From Pedobacter namyangjuensis (GTDB lineage Bacteria > Bacteroidota > Bacteroidia > Sphingobacteriales > Sphingobacteriaceae), in contig NZ_QMHQ01000001.1 in the NCBI RefSeq assembly GCF_003313325.1, positions 1,505,140-1,569,139 on the forward strand: a DNA stretch of 64,000 nt, written 5' to 3'. The stretch's first letter is position 1. Every line of letters starts with the position of its first letter. The notes beneath the pieces are model-generated. The model was not told where the DNA came from. It ran no database searches and saw only the letters and a list, made by a program, of their open reading frames with translations. The position numbers and the translations under genes are program-made. Shown in pieces: positions 34,732 to 44,494 of this stretch.

Positions 34732-34738
34732 TAAACTA

Positions 34739-36418
34739 TTACACTATTTTCTTGTACTTAATTCTCTTAGGTCCCACATCACCTAATCTTTTCTTGCGGT
34801 TTTCTTCGTAATCAGAATAGTTACCTTCGAAAGAGTAAACTTCAGAGTTACCCTCAAAAGCTAAAATGTGTGTACAAATTCTATCTAAAAACCACCTATC
34901 GTGACTAATCACCACTGCACAGCCACCAAAGTTTTCTAAAGCTTCTTCCAAAGCACGTAAGGTATTTACGTCGATATCATTCGTAGGCTCATCCAGTAAC
35001 AAAACGTTGGCGCCTTCTTTTAAAGTTATGGCTAAGTGAACACGATTACGCTCACCACCAGAAAGCACACCAACTTTCTTCTGCTGATCGCCACCGTTAA
35101 AGTTAAATTTAGAAACGTAGGCTCTTGAGTTTACCTGTTTGTTGCCTAAAAGCATATTATCTAAACCATCGGTAATGTTTTCGTAAACTGTTTTTTCAGG
35201 ATCTAAATCATTGTGCATTTGATCTACATAACCCAGTTTTACCGTTTCACCAACTCTAAAAGTTCCTTTATCTGGCGTTTCTTGCCCAGTAATTAAACGG
35301 AATAGAGTAGTTTTACCCGCACCGTTTGGCCCAATAATACCAACAATTCCGGCAGGAGGTAAAGAGAAGTTTAAGTTCTCGAATAAAATTTTGTCGCCGT
35401 AAGCTTTGGTTACGCCAGTAGCTTCGATAACTACATTACCTAAACGCGGTCCAGCCGGAATAAATAATTCCAATTTATCTTCACGCTCTTTTCCATCTTC
35501 AGAAGCCAATTTATCGTAATTGGCCAAACGAGCTTTAGATTTTGCATGACGAGCTTTCGGTGCCATACGTACCCACTCCAACTCACGCTCTAACGCTTTC
35601 TGGCGCTTGCCTTCCGTTTTATCCTCTTGTGCTAAACGTTTCGCTTTTTGGTCTAACCAAGTAGAGTAATTTCCTTTCCAAGGAATACCTTCGCCTCTGT
35701 CTAATTCTAAAATCCAACCTGCAACATTATCTAAGAAATACCTATCGTGGGTAACCGCGATAACCGTTCCTTTATAGTTTTGTAAAAACTGCTCTAACCA
35801 ATCGATACTCTCTGCATCCAAGTGGTTGGTAGGTTCATCTAACAATAAAACATCTGGCTCTTGAAGCAATAAACGGCACAATGCAACCCTACGGCGTTCA
35901 CCTCCAGAAAGTACACCGATCAAAGTATCAGGATCTGCACAACGCAAAGCATCCATCGCTCTTTCTAATTTGGTGTCTAATTCCCAAGCATTAACAGCAT
36001 CAATTTTATCTTGCAACTCACCTTGGCGAGCCATCAATTTATCCATTTTATCCGGGTCAGAATAATTTTCTTCTAAACCGAAAGCTTCGTTAACTTCTTC
36101 GTATTCCTTAAGAATAGCGGTAACCTCTGCAACCCCTTCTTCTACAACTTCACGAACGGTTTTAGTTTCATCTAAAATTGGCTCTTGTGCTAAATAACCA
36201 ACGCTATAACCTGCATTAAAAACTACTTCGCCTTGAAAAGATTTATCTAAACCAGCAATAATTTTTAATAAAGATGATTTACCTGAACCGTTTAAACCAA
36301 CAACGCCGATTTTAGCCCCGTAAAAAAATGATAGGTAGATATTTTTTAAAACTTGTTTCTGTGGTGGATAGATTTTACTCACTCCAGCCATTGAAAAAAT
36401 TATTTTTTCGTCTGACAT
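34739..36418 (-). CDS. ettA: ABC-F translation factor EttA
   Basis: Energy-dependent translational throttle: an ABC-F ATPase that binds the ribosomal E site and gates elongation by ATP/ADP ratio. The 559-residue protein has two ABC domains, Walker A GLNGSGKSSLLK (about residue 40) and GPNGAGKTTLFR (about 360), signature motifs LSGGERRRVAL and LSGGERNRVHL, and DEPTNHLD / DEPTNDID Walker B regions. Between them lies the arm and linker with ARHAKSKARLANYDKL. No membrane domain is present. Length is typical for EttA (about 555). Confidence 0.95.
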   Translation of the reverse strand: MSDEKIIFSMAGVSKIYPPQKQVLKNIYLSFFYGAKIGVVGLNGSGKSSLLKIIAGLDKSFQGEVVFNAGYSVGYLAQEPILDETKTVREVVEEGVAEVTAILKEYEEVNEAFGLEENYSDPDKMDKLMARQGELQDKIDAVNAWELDTKLERAMDALRCADPDTLIGVLSGGERRRVALCRLLLQEPDVLLLDEPTNHLDAESIDWLEQFLQNYKGTVIAVTHDRYFLDNVAGWILELDRGEGIPWKGNYSTWLDQKAKRLAQEDKTEGKRQKALERELEWVRMAPKARHAKSKARLANYDKLASEDGKEREDKLELFIPAGPRLGNVVIEATGVTKAYGDKILFENLNFSLPPAGIVGIIGPNGAGKTTLFRLITGQETPDKGTFRVGETVKLGYVDQMHNDLDPEKTVYENITDGLDNMLLGNKQVNSRAYVSKFNFNGGDQQKKVGVLSGGERNRVHLAITLKEGANVLLLDEPTNDIDVNTLRALEEALENFGGCAVVISHDRWFLDRICTHILAFEGNSEVYSFEGNYSDYEENRKKRLGDVGPKRIKYKKIV

Positions 36419-36508
36419 AATAATTAGTATTTGTGCAAAGATGCTGAAAAGGAAAGAGAGTTGAAAGTTTAAGGTTAAAAGTTGGGAAGAATTAAATTTT
36501 CAATTATT

Positions 36509-36580
36509 GGGGCGCTCGAGCGGGCTTTCCGCTGTATCCCCGATGAAAAATCGGGGGATGCCGCTTCAATCCCTAGCGCA
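36509..36580 (+). repeat. Intergenic palindromic repeat, family B (copy 2)
   Basis: GGGGCGCTCGAGCGGGCTTT start, inner hairpin CCCCGAT-GAAAA-ATCGGGG, end TTCAATCCCTAGCGCA. Differs from copy 1 at only a few positions. Confidence 0.85.
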
Positions 36581-36632
36581 GCATGTTGATTAAGGAACCC
36601 TGCAACTTAAGTTAGTTGCAGAATATTTTCAT

Positions 36633-36700
36633 TCTAAACCTGATAGCAACGTAAATCTCCCGATTTTTCATCGGGAATTGTAGTGTATAGCAGGGCTGAA
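36633..36700 (-). repeat. Intergenic palindromic repeat, family A (copy 6)
   Basis: Read on the minus strand it begins AGCCCTGCTATACACTACAA, has the same inner hairpin CCCGAT-GAAAA-ATCGGG as family B, and ends TGCTATCAGGTTTAGAATG. Confidence 0.75.
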
Positions 36701-36743
36701 TTATCCGATATTATACAGTTAGCTTTTCAAAAAAAAAACTGCA

Positions 36744-39113
36744 TTAGGCTGTATAAAAATAAAGTTTATTCATCCATTCTTTCCATAAATATTGCGCTTT
36801 TACCTGCAGGTTTTCTGATGCCATCTCAAACTCTGTTCTCGTATCAGATCCATTAACGTTATAGTTGGTATAAAAACATATATAAAAAGCGTTTCGATGG
36901 GTTAGTTTTTTGGTTAAACCTAAAAAACCACTTACCATTTCCTGCCACTCTACAAGCTCGTATCTTATGCCTAAATCTTCATCTTTTAAATAGATGTAAA
37001 AAAAAGAATCGTAGATTTCGTCGATAGTATCTCTTTTTTCTCTAAGCTCAAAACTGATGTACATATTTTTCTCTACCCAAGCAGAAGATGCTGGCATTTT
37101 GCTATTGGTTACCAAAGCTAAAAGCGTTTTCAAGTACTTGATATTTTCTTCTTTCGCTTTTAGAGGATATTCGAATAAGCGGCTCGGGATAGTTTTATAA
37201 AGTGATACAATTTTCTCGTCGAAGTTTTCTCCTGCATCTATAATGTTTAAATTGGTTTTTGCATCGTTTACTAAGTCCTTTATGTAATGTAATTCTGAAG
37301 TTGCAAAATTAGTTGTAATTAGTTTGAAATACCTTTGCGCTTCAGTTTTGTCGTTTAGACCAAGATATGCTTTTGCCAAAAAGTAGTAATTAAAACCATC
37401 TGCTTTTTCGGGTTGCATCTTTTTGTAAACCGGATTATCAAACAAATCATTTACATAGCTAATGCTTTGGTTATGCATGCCTCTAGCTAATAAAAAGTTA
37501 AAATAAACTATTGCAACCTCCAAAACAAAGCTTACTATAGTTTTATTTTCATCGCCACTTTCTTCAAATTTGTTTACAGTTTTAAGGTAAACCTCTTTAG
37601 CATCTTCATATTTTTCTAGTTTTCTGTAAGCTGTAATGAGGTAGAACATAGTTTGGTACCATTTTTCTATTGCAACTACCTCGTGAAAGTAATCGAATTT
37701 AGCAATTACCTCTAAAGCGAATTTCTCTAAATTTTCGCCATTTTCATTTCGCCAAGAAATTTCCATTCCGTTATCTAGATTTTCCCAAAATGGAGAAATT
37801 TGATAGCCTTGCCAATGCGCATCTGAAGCGAATTTACATTCGTGATTAAGGTAATTGTTATGCTGATACCAAGAAACCTGTTTAATTATGATGCCTAAAT
37901 TATTGCAAAGCATAGCGAACGTATGCGGTTCGTTATTTATAGTTAAGCCAACTTTTTTACTAAAATAATCGTCGAATACCTGGTAGCCATGTAAGCCATA
38001 TTTTTTAGCTGTTTCATAATACATTTGCGCCGAAAAATGATCGTCTCTGTCTTGCGCATTATTGCCTTTTTCTAAATACGTTGTCAAGATATGATAACTA
38101 TCTGCACCGTTTGTGTGGATGGCAAAGTCGATGCTTCTCAAATCAATATTTAAAGCTTCGGCTACATCATAATAACGTTCTATCGATAAATTGTCGACAG
38201 ATTTAGTTATTTCGTAATATTTCGTTAAGTTTTCGAAAGCTTTTTTTGCGTTTTTATCAAAGTACAAGTAGTTGTTGCCCAGCATTCGCCAAGCTGTAGC
38301 ATTAGTAGGGTTGGTTTCTGTTTCTTTAATAATAACAGGAAGGTATTTGGCAACAAATTCTTGTCGGTTTTTGTAGCCAAACTCTACAGGAATGTCAAAT
38401 GCTGTTGGATAAAACAAACTGAATAATTCCCAATGTTTGCCTAGTTTCCCATCGGTAAATAGCGTTTCTATTTCTTTTGCATATACTTTAGATTGTATGG
38501 GTTCGGCTAGCTCAAAATGTTCGGCAAGCAGTTTTGCAGCTTCGTCAAATCTTTCATGTTCTAACAAAAGTAAACCGCCGTCGTAATTTCTAGCTAGTAT
38601 TTTTGGTGCGTAATTAAATGATTTTAGGTAGTAATCAATAGCTTGATTTTCTTCGCCTTTTGCCTTGTAAATATGAGCTAGTCTATGGTAGGTGTCGCCA
38701 AACACCTGATCTTGTAATGAGCGATCGTCTTTAATATTTGCAACATCTATTAATTTATTTTGTAAAGTCTCAATCGCAAGTTCTGTTAACGAAAGCTTTT
38801 CTTCGTAGATGTAAACTAACCAATCGTAAGCTTTTAATTTGCTAGTTGTATCAGATGATGTGTTTATGATCAAGTTGCAATCTTCTTGTATAGATGAGGT
38901 ATTCTCATAAATAGGCGTGCCGTTAATTTGTACTTTCCATAATAATGCTATAGCATGAGTTGGCTCTATTTTTAGAATAGATTGCACAATCGCTAAAATG
39001 TTTTCGCAAGTATTTTTATTCGTAATTTCAGATAGAAGGTTATTATCGTTAGAAAAATCTAGTGTATGATATAGTACAACTATCTGATCGAGTTCGTTAG
39101 CAAATTTATCCAT
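36744..39113 (-). CDS. Large TPR-repeat protein, 789 residues
   Basis: No signal peptide is visible, so it is probably cytoplasmic. Repeated helix pairs of the TPR type are seen, for example HRLAHIYKAKGEENQAIDYYLKSFNYAP (about residues 155-182), AWRMLGNNYLYFDKNAKKAFENLTKYYE (about 275-302) and YYFLAKAYLGLNDKTEAQRYFKLI (about 580-603). The rest is rich in aromatic and acidic residues. Such proteins are scaffolds; no enzymatic motif is seen. It is flanked by repeat-filled gaps and appears to be a single-gene unit. Function unknown. Confidence 0.75.
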   Translation of the reverse strand: MDKFANELDQIVVLYHTLDFSNDNNLLSEITNKNTCENILAIVQSILKIEPTHAIALLWKVQINGTPIYENTSSIQEDCNLIINTSSDTTSKLKAYDWLVYIYEEKLSLTELAIETLQNKLIDVANIKDDRSLQDQVFGDTYHRLAHIYKAKGEENQAIDYYLKSFNYAPKILARNYDGGLLLLEHERFDEAAKLLAEHFELAEPIQSKVYAKEIETLFTDGKLGKHWELFSLFYPTAFDIPVEFGYKNRQEFVAKYLPVIIKETETNPTNATAWRMLGNNYLYFDKNAKKAFENLTKYYEITKSVDNLSIERYYDVAEALNIDLRSIDFAIHTNGADSYHILTTYLEKGNNAQDRDDHFSAQMYYETAKKYGLHGYQVFDDYFSKKVGLTINNEPHTFAMLCNNLGIIIKQVSWYQHNNYLNHECKFASDAHWQGYQISPFWENLDNGMEISWRNENGENLEKFALEVIAKFDYFHEVVAIEKWYQTMFYLITAYRKLEKYEDAKEVYLKTVNKFEESGDENKTIVSFVLEVAIVYFNFLLARGMHNQSISYVNDLFDNPVYKKMQPEKADGFNYYFLAKAYLGLNDKTEAQRYFKLITTNFATSELHYIKDLVNDAKTNLNIIDAGENFDEKIVSLYKTIPSRLFEYPLKAKEENIKYLKTLLALVTNSKMPASSAWVEKNMYISFELREKRDTIDEIYDSFFYIYLKDEDLGIRYELVEWQEMVSGFLGLTKKLTHRNAFYICFYTNYNVNGSDTRTEFEMASENLQVKAQYLWKEWMNKLYFYTA

Positions 39114-39684
39114 GCATGTTAGTATAGGTGATGCAAAAGAGTAAATTAAAAATTAATTACAAAATTTTTAGCTTATAAAGTTATACTGGTTTACTAATGT
39201 TAAATGAGGATCGCGACAATTGGTTTTATTACATGTTTTTTTATAAACCCAATTATCATCGGGAACTGTAATTGATGGCAGGGCTAACTTCAATCGAAAT
39301 GGCAAACCTGCTCTTAAAAAAAATAGGCTAATTCACAGAGTTGGGTAAATGGATAAATTGTCTGTCAAAATTTCTACTATTTCAAAGTATCATGCGCAAA
39401 TTGTCAGTTGCTTTAATAATGAATAAAACCTTACAATAGAACGACAATCGTTGTTTTTGCTGTGAATAGTCGTTTTTATATACTAAAAACCTGAAAGCAT
39501 TTTGTTTACGTAAATGCATTAAACTATTATTGTTTTTAATTAGTCTAAAAATTTTGTTAATTAGAGTAATAACTGTTGCGCCTAATAAGCAAAATGGCGT
39601 AATTGTTGATAAAATATAAAAATTGGGAAGCTAGTTTATAAAACATTTTTATAGTTTAGTGTCATCCCCAATAACACACATATT
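39114..39684. other. 570-bp AT-rich gap upstream of clpC
   Basis: No gene is visible. It contains a truncated family A repeat (39243-39288). The region just before clpC (39600-39684) is AT-rich and presumably holds its promoter, but I could not find a convincing TAnnTTTG box. Confidence 0.5.
39243..39288 (-). repeat. Intergenic palindromic repeat, family A (copy 7, truncated)
   Basis: Read on the minus strand, AGCCCTGCCATCAATTACAG followed by half of the CCCGAT hairpin and then TTGGGTTTATAA; the right half is missing its internal part. Confidence 0.6.
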
Positions 39685-42219
39685 ATGGAAGCGAAATTTT
39701 CTCCACAAGTAAAAGACGTGATTTCTTTTAGCAGGGAAGAAGCCCTGAGATTAGGACACGATTATATAGGCGCAGAGCATTTGCTATTGGGCCTTATACG
39801 CGAAGGCGATGGTATGGCCATTAAGATTTTAAGATCATTAGGGGTTGATACGTCGAAATTGCGCCGTTCAATTGAAGATGCCGTTCGTGGTACTTCTAGC
39901 GTTACTGTTAATTTAGGCAATATTCCCTTAACTAAACAGGCCGAAAAGGTTTTAAAGATTACTTACTTAGAAGCTAAAATATTTAAAAGCGATTTAATTG
40001 GAACCGAGCATTTGTTATTGTCTATTTTAAGAGATGATGATAATATTGCATCGCAAATTTTATTGCAATACAGTATTACTTACGAAGTGTTTAAGCAAGA
40101 GGTTGAGGTAAACAAAAACGGTTTTAGAGATGAAGCTCAAGGCGGTGGTACTGCCGGTGGCGATGACGATTACCAAGAAGAAGAAAGCTTTACAGCGCCT
40201 AAAAAGGTTTCGGACATTAAATCTAAAACACCTGTTCTGGATAATTTTGGCCGCGACTTAACACGTGCTGCCGAGGAAGGTCGTTTAGATCCGATTGTAG
40301 GTAGAGAAAAAGAAATTGAGCGTGTTTCGCAGATTTTATCGCGTAGAAAGAAAAATAACCCAATTTTAATTGGTGAGCCTGGTGTTGGTAAGAGTGCCAT
40401 TGCCGAAGGTTTAGCTTTGAGAATTGTACAGCGTAAGGTTTCTAGAGTTTTGTTTAACAAACGAGTGGTTACGCTAGATTTAGCCTCGTTGGTTGCAGGT
40501 ACTAAGTACCGCGGCCAGTTCGAAGAGCGTATGAAAGCGGTTATGAACGAGCTTGAAAAATCAACAGATGTGATTTTGTTTATCGACGAAATTCATACGA
40601 TTGTTGGTGCAGGTGGCGCATCTGGTTCTTTGGATGCATCGAACATGTTTAAACCGGCTTTAGCCAGAGGCGAGATTCAATGCATTGGCGCAACTACTTT
40701 AGATGAGTACCGTCAGTACATTGAAAAAGATGGTGCTTTAGATCGTCGTTTCCAAAAAGTAATGATTGAGCCAGCTACGCCTGATGAAACCATCGAAATC
40801 TTAAATCGTATTAAAGAAAAGTATGAAGAGCATCACGGTGTAACCTACACAGACGAAGCAATTAATGCTTGCGTGGCTTTAACATCTAGATATATTACAG
40901 ATCGTTTCTTGCCGGATAAAGCTATTGATGCCTTAGACGAAGCAGGCTCTAGAGTGCATTTAACAAATATTCACGTGCCAGAAAATATCATCACTATTGA
41001 AAGTAAAATAGAAGATATTAAGGTTGAGAAGAACAAAGTTGTTAAGAGCCAAAAATACGAAGAGGCAGCAAAATTGAGAGATACTGAAAAGAATCTTTTA
41101 GAGGAATTAGAGCGTGCCAAAGCAGAATGGGAAGCAGAAACTAAAACTAAACGTTATGAAGTTTCTGAAGATAATGTTGCAGAGGTAGTTTCTATGATGA
41201 CTGGTATTCCGTTGCAACGTGTTGGACAAGCAGATAGCACCAAGCTTTTAAATATGTACGACAAGGTTAATGAGAAAATTATCGGTCAGGATGATGCTAT
41301 TAAGAAATTAACCAAAGCTATACAACGTACCAGAGCTGGATTGAAAGATCCTAAAAAACCAATTGGTTCATTTATTTTCTTAGGCCCTACAGGTGTTGGT
41401 AAAACAGAATTGGCTAAAGAGCTTGCTCGTTTTATGTTTGATAGCGATGATTCGTTGATTCAAATTGACATGAGTGAGTATATGGAGAAATTTGCGGTAT
41501 CTCGTTTAGTAGGTGCGCCTCCAGGATATGTGGGTTATGAAGAAGGTGGACAGCTGACGGAAAAAGTTAGAAGAAAACCTTATGCGGTAATTTTGTTGGA
41601 TGAGATAGAAAAAGCGCATCCAGATGTATTTAATATCTTATTACAAGTGTTAGATGAAGGTCAGTTAACCGATAGCTTAGGTAGAAAAGTTGATTTTAGA
41701 AATACAATCATCATTATGACATCTAATATTGGTGCACGTCAATTGAAAGATTTCGGAGCAGGTGTGGGTTTCTCTACATCGGCAAAGGTTAACCAAAATG
41801 ACGCACATAGTCGTGGTGTTATAGAAAATGCTTTAAAACGTGCTTTTGCACCAGAGTTTTTGAACAGGGTTGATGATGTGGTTGTATTTAACAGTTTAGC
41901 AAAAGATGATATCTTTAAAATTATCGATATTGAGTTAAAAGCTTTATTTGGTAGAGTACACAGCCTAGGTTACGAAGTTAAGTTAACCGATACTGCCAAA
42001 GAGTTTATTGCCGATAAAGGTTATGATAGTGCTTTTGGTGCTCGTCCGTTAAAACGTGCAATACAGAAATACTTGGAAGATCCAATTGCTGAGGAGATTT
42101 TGAAAGGTGACATCCACGAAGGAGATATCTTGGAAATCGATTACAATAAAGAGAAAGAAGAAATTGTTGTTGTAAACAAAAGCAACGGTAAGAAAAAGAA
42201 AAAAGAAGAGGGAGCTTAA
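39685..42219 (+). CDS. clpC: ATP-dependent Clp protease ATP-binding subunit ClpC
   Basis: Class I HSP100 unfoldase that feeds proteins to ClpP. The 844-residue protein has a double Clp N-domain (about residues 1-145), AAA-1 with Walker A GEPGVGKSAIAEGLA (about 235), a middle coiled region containing the UVR-like KSQKYEEAAKLRDTEKN (about 450), and AAA-2 with Walker A GPTGVGKTELAKELA (about 570). Its UVR-type middle domain and length identify ClpC rather than ClpB. The C-terminus is lysine-rich. A terminator follows. No clpP, mcsB or ctsR is adjacent. Confidence 0.95.
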   Translation: MEAKFSPQVKDVISFSREEALRLGHDYIGAEHLLLGLIREGDGMAIKILRSLGVDTSKLRRSIEDAVRGTSSVTVNLGNIPLTKQAEKVLKITYLEAKIFKSDLIGTEHLLLSILRDDDNIASQILLQYSITYEVFKQEVEVNKNGFRDEAQGGGTAGGDDDYQEEESFTAPKKVSDIKSKTPVLDNFGRDLTRAAEEGRLDPIVGREKEIERVSQILSRRKKNNPILIGEPGVGKSAIAEGLALRIVQRKVSRVLFNKRVVTLDLASLVAGTKYRGQFEERMKAVMNELEKSTDVILFIDEIHTIVGAGGASGSLDASNMFKPALARGEIQCIGATTLDEYRQYIEKDGALDRRFQKVMIEPATPDETIEILNRIKEKYEEHHGVTYTDEAINACVALTSRYITDRFLPDKAIDALDEAGSRVHLTNIHVPENIITIESKIEDIKVEKNKVVKSQKYEEAAKLRDTEKNLLEELERAKAEWEAETKTKRYEVSEDNVAEVVSMMTGIPLQRVGQADSTKLLNMYDKVNEKIIGQDDAIKKLTKAIQRTRAGLKDPKKPIGSFIFLGPTGVGKTELAKELARFMFDSDDSLIQIDMSEYMEKFAVSRLVGAPPGYVGYEEGGQLTEKVRRKPYAVILLDEIEKAHPDVFNILLQVLDEGQLTDSLGRKVDFRNTIIIMTSNIGARQLKDFGAGVGFSTSAKVNQNDAHSRGVIENALKRAFAPEFLNRVDDVVVFNSLAKDDIFKIIDIELKALFGRVHSLGYEVKLTDTAKEFIADKGYDSAFGARPLKRAIQKYLEDPIAEEILKGDIHEGDILEIDYNKEKEEIVVVNKSNGKKKKKEEGA

Positions 42220-42255
42220 TTCCTAAATCTCTTAAAAGCGATTTCTAGTAAGTGA

Positions 42256-42290
42256 AAAAGACCTGTAATTAATATTGCAGGTCTTTTTTT
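42256..42290 (+). terminator. Terminator of clpC
   Basis: AAAAGACCTG / CAGGTCTTTT stem, 13-nt loop, then T-tract. Confidence 0.9.
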
Positions 42291-42295
42291 GTTTT

Positions 42296-42405
42296 CGTTA
42301 TTTCGAGCAAATACGGCGAGGAGAAATCTATTGTTTAAATTTGCGGAGTGAAAGTTGTGCTACTATGTTAGAGATTTCTCCGCGATGAAGATCTCGTTCT
42401 TGATC
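42296..42405. repeat. Intergenic hairpin repeat, family C (copy 5)
   Basis: CGTTATTTCGAGC...CGAGGAGAAATCT and ...AGAGATTTCTCCGCGATG: inverted arms GGAGAAATCT / AGATTTCTCC, between convergent clpC and ATP-grasp genes. Confidence 0.65.
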
Positions 42406-42415
42406 AAGGTAGAAT

Positions 42416-43288
42416 TTAGATCAGCTCCGTTAAAGCTCTATAATAATTGTCAAGTGCATTTTCATCTTCATTCAAAAATAAAAATGGTTCAATAAGTTCC
42501 AATTCCATTAACACAAATTCATTGTTTATAACAGTCCCATCAACTCTTGCGTACAAACAACCTTTTGCAAATTGATGAACATATTTTTCAGCATCAGTTA
42601 ATAGATGAGTAGGTGCTTCTTGCGGATGTATTGTTCCTCCAAAACTATGCTGTACTCTAAAATCTCCAGGCTTTGCTTTTTTTAGTAATGAGTGACTAAA
42701 TTTTCCTCCAAAAAATAAAAATGACCACTCTCCATTTTCTTCAATTTCATTTAAAAATGGTTGTACTATAAAATCCTCTAATGCTAATAAAGGAGTAAGT
42801 TTCTCAATTATTTCTTCTGTATTTGTTGCGGCAACTTTAAATGTATTTTTAGAACCACCGCTAACCGCTGGTTTTACAATTAGTTTATCAGAATTAAACT
42901 GTTCAAAATACTTTTCGAAATTAACATCATCACCTTTGGTTAAAAAACTGCTAGGTGTAACTTTTAAGCCGGCGTTTTTTATGTCTTGTAGATAATGTTT
43001 ATCGGCATTCCATTTAACAACATCAACTGGGTTTAGCAACTTTATGTTTTTTTGTTCAATCTTTGCTAACCAATCGTAAAAATCGTGAATCAAGTCAAAA
43101 TAATCCCACGGAGACTTAAGGATAGCCAACTGATAATTGCTCCAATCTACACTCGAATCGTTCCAAATTACTTTTTCAATAGATAAACCCTTTGTTATTA
43201 AGAATTTTAAAAGTGTATCATCCTCGTTTTCTGCCGTAGGCGATGTATATAAACCCTTTTCTTTATAGGTTACTAGCGCTATGTTCAT
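42416..43288 (-). CDS. ATP-grasp family protein (RimK/glutathione-synthase-like)
   Basis: Predicted carboxylate-amine ligase of 290 residues. The N-terminal domain (MNIALVTYKEKG... VIWNDSSVDWSNYQLAILKSPWDYF) and central VVKWNADKHYLQDIKNAGLKVTPS give the ATP-grasp entry lysine region; KLIVKPAVSGGSKNTFKV contains the lysine-containing ATP-binding loop, and FVLMELELIEPFLFL the metal-binding Glu residues (E-x-E). It is similar in layout to glutathione synthetase-like and DcsG-like ligases, but no substrate can be assigned. Monocistronic; a radical SAM gene follows upstream on the same strand, 127 nt away. Confidence 0.82.
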   Translation of the reverse strand: MNIALVTYKEKGLYTSPTAENEDDTLLKFLITKGLSIEKVIWNDSSVDWSNYQLAILKSPWDYFDLIHDFYDWLAKIEQKNIKLLNPVDVVKWNADKHYLQDIKNAGLKVTPSSFLTKGDDVNFEKYFEQFNSDKLIVKPAVSGGSKNTFKVAATNTEEIIEKLTPLLALEDFIVQPFLNEIEENGEWSFLFFGGKFSHSLLKKAKPGDFRVQHSFGGTIHPQEAPTHLLTDAEKYVHQFAKGCLYARVDGTVINNEFVLMELELIEPFLFLNEDENALDNYYRALTELI

Positions 43289-43415
43289 CTTTTTTTATTG
43301 AATTTCTAAGGTAGGGAATGACCATCAAACTTTGAAAAAAATGGTAATATAAAACATTTTTAGTCGCAAAGTCTTTATTGAAACGCTTCGCAATTCTTTT
43401 TTAATGAAGATTTTA

Positions 43416-44489
43416 TTAGAACATACTTATTTGAGCCTGTGGAACTTTAAACAAACTTCGGTTTAGCTCTACTTCTTCGAGGTTTAATTTATTTAACCTG
43501 CAATGAAGTTTAAAGGTATCTCGAATCATTTCTGCAAAATTACCCTCGCCACGCATTCTCGTCCCAAAACGGCTGTCGTTAACGTTTCCGTTATGGCAGT
43601 CTTGTATCTGGTGCCATACTTTATCAAATCTATCGGGAAAGTTTTTTCGTAACCAATCTTCGAAAATTTTGTTAATTACGCCGTTTAATCTCACAACGGT
43701 ATAACCAGCACTTTTGGTTCCGTTATTGGCAGCTTGTTTTAAAATTGCTGGCATCTCGTAATCATTTAGTCCCGGAATTAAAGGGGCAGTCATTACTCCG
43801 GTAGGTAAACCTGCTTTACTTAAATCGTTTAATATTTTTAGTCGTTGTTTGGCTGTGGTAGTTCTTGGCTCAAGCTTTTGCCTTAATTTTTCATCTAAAC
43901 TTGTAATAGATACAAAAACCCTTACCAAATTGTATTTGGCCATTTCTTGTAAAATATCTAAATCTCGTAAAATGAGCGAGTTTTTGGTAATCATCCCTAT
44001 AGGTTGTTTATGGGCCAATGCAATTTCTAAAAGCTGTCGGGTAAGTTTGAATTTCCGCTCTGCGGGTTGATAACAGTCTGTGTTGCCCGATAATGAGATA
44101 GGAGTGGCATCCCAGCCTTTTTTTGCTAAAAACTTTTTGAATAATGCTGGCGCATCTTGCTTTACAATTATTTTTTGCTCGAAATCTAAACCTGCACTAA
44201 AACCCCAATATTCGTGGGAGTTGCGGGCATAACAATAAATACAACCATGTTCGCAACCTTGGTACGGGTTTACAGAATACCACATACCTACATCAGGACT
44301 ATCAACTTTGTTAGCAATAGTTTTTGATGAACCCATGATGTAAGTAGTTTTGTGATTTGCTTCTTCCCAATCATCAATACCTTCTGGATGTTCTTTGGCT
44401 AAAGAATTTTTAAGGAATTTATTGGCTGTGTTTAGTTGTGCACCACGCCCATATTTGTAATCATCAAAATTTTCTTCAGCCACATTCAT
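43416..44489 (-). CDS. PA0069-family radical SAM protein
   Basis: Radical SAM enzyme of the spore-photoproduct-lyase-related PA0069 group, whose substrate is not established. The 357-residue protein has the cluster motif CEHGCIYCYAR (about residue 80), followed by SLSGNTDCYQPAERKFKLTRQLLEIAL and a PLIPGLNDYEMPAILK stretch characteristic of the family. A perfect 11-bp-arm palindrome lies 5 bp before the start codon, suggesting tight regulation. In other Bacteroidota such genes can be found near SOS mutasome genes; I see none here. Confidence 0.88.
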   Translation of the reverse strand: MNVAEENFDDYKYGRGAQLNTANKFLKNSLAKEHPEGIDDWEEANHKTTYIMGSSKTIANKVDSPDVGMWYSVNPYQGCEHGCIYCYARNSHEYWGFSAGLDFEQKIIVKQDAPALFKKFLAKKGWDATPISLSGNTDCYQPAERKFKLTRQLLEIALAHKQPIGMITKNSLILRDLDILQEMAKYNLVRVFVSITSLDEKLRQKLEPRTTTAKQRLKILNDLSKAGLPTGVMTAPLIPGLNDYEMPAILKQAANNGTKSAGYTVVRLNGVINKIFEDWLRKNFPDRFDKVWHQIQDCHNGNVNDSRFGTRMRGEGNFAEMIRDTFKLHCRLNKLNLEEVELNRSLFKVPQAQISMF

Positions 44490-44494
44490 AGATT

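Larger units (their letters stand above)
36419..36743. other. Gap with B-A repeat pair, upstream of ettA
   Basis: No gene. Contains family B copy 2, a palindrome TGCAACT-N5-TAGTTGCA-like at 36601-36620, and an inverted family A copy at 36633-36700. Confidence 0.6.
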
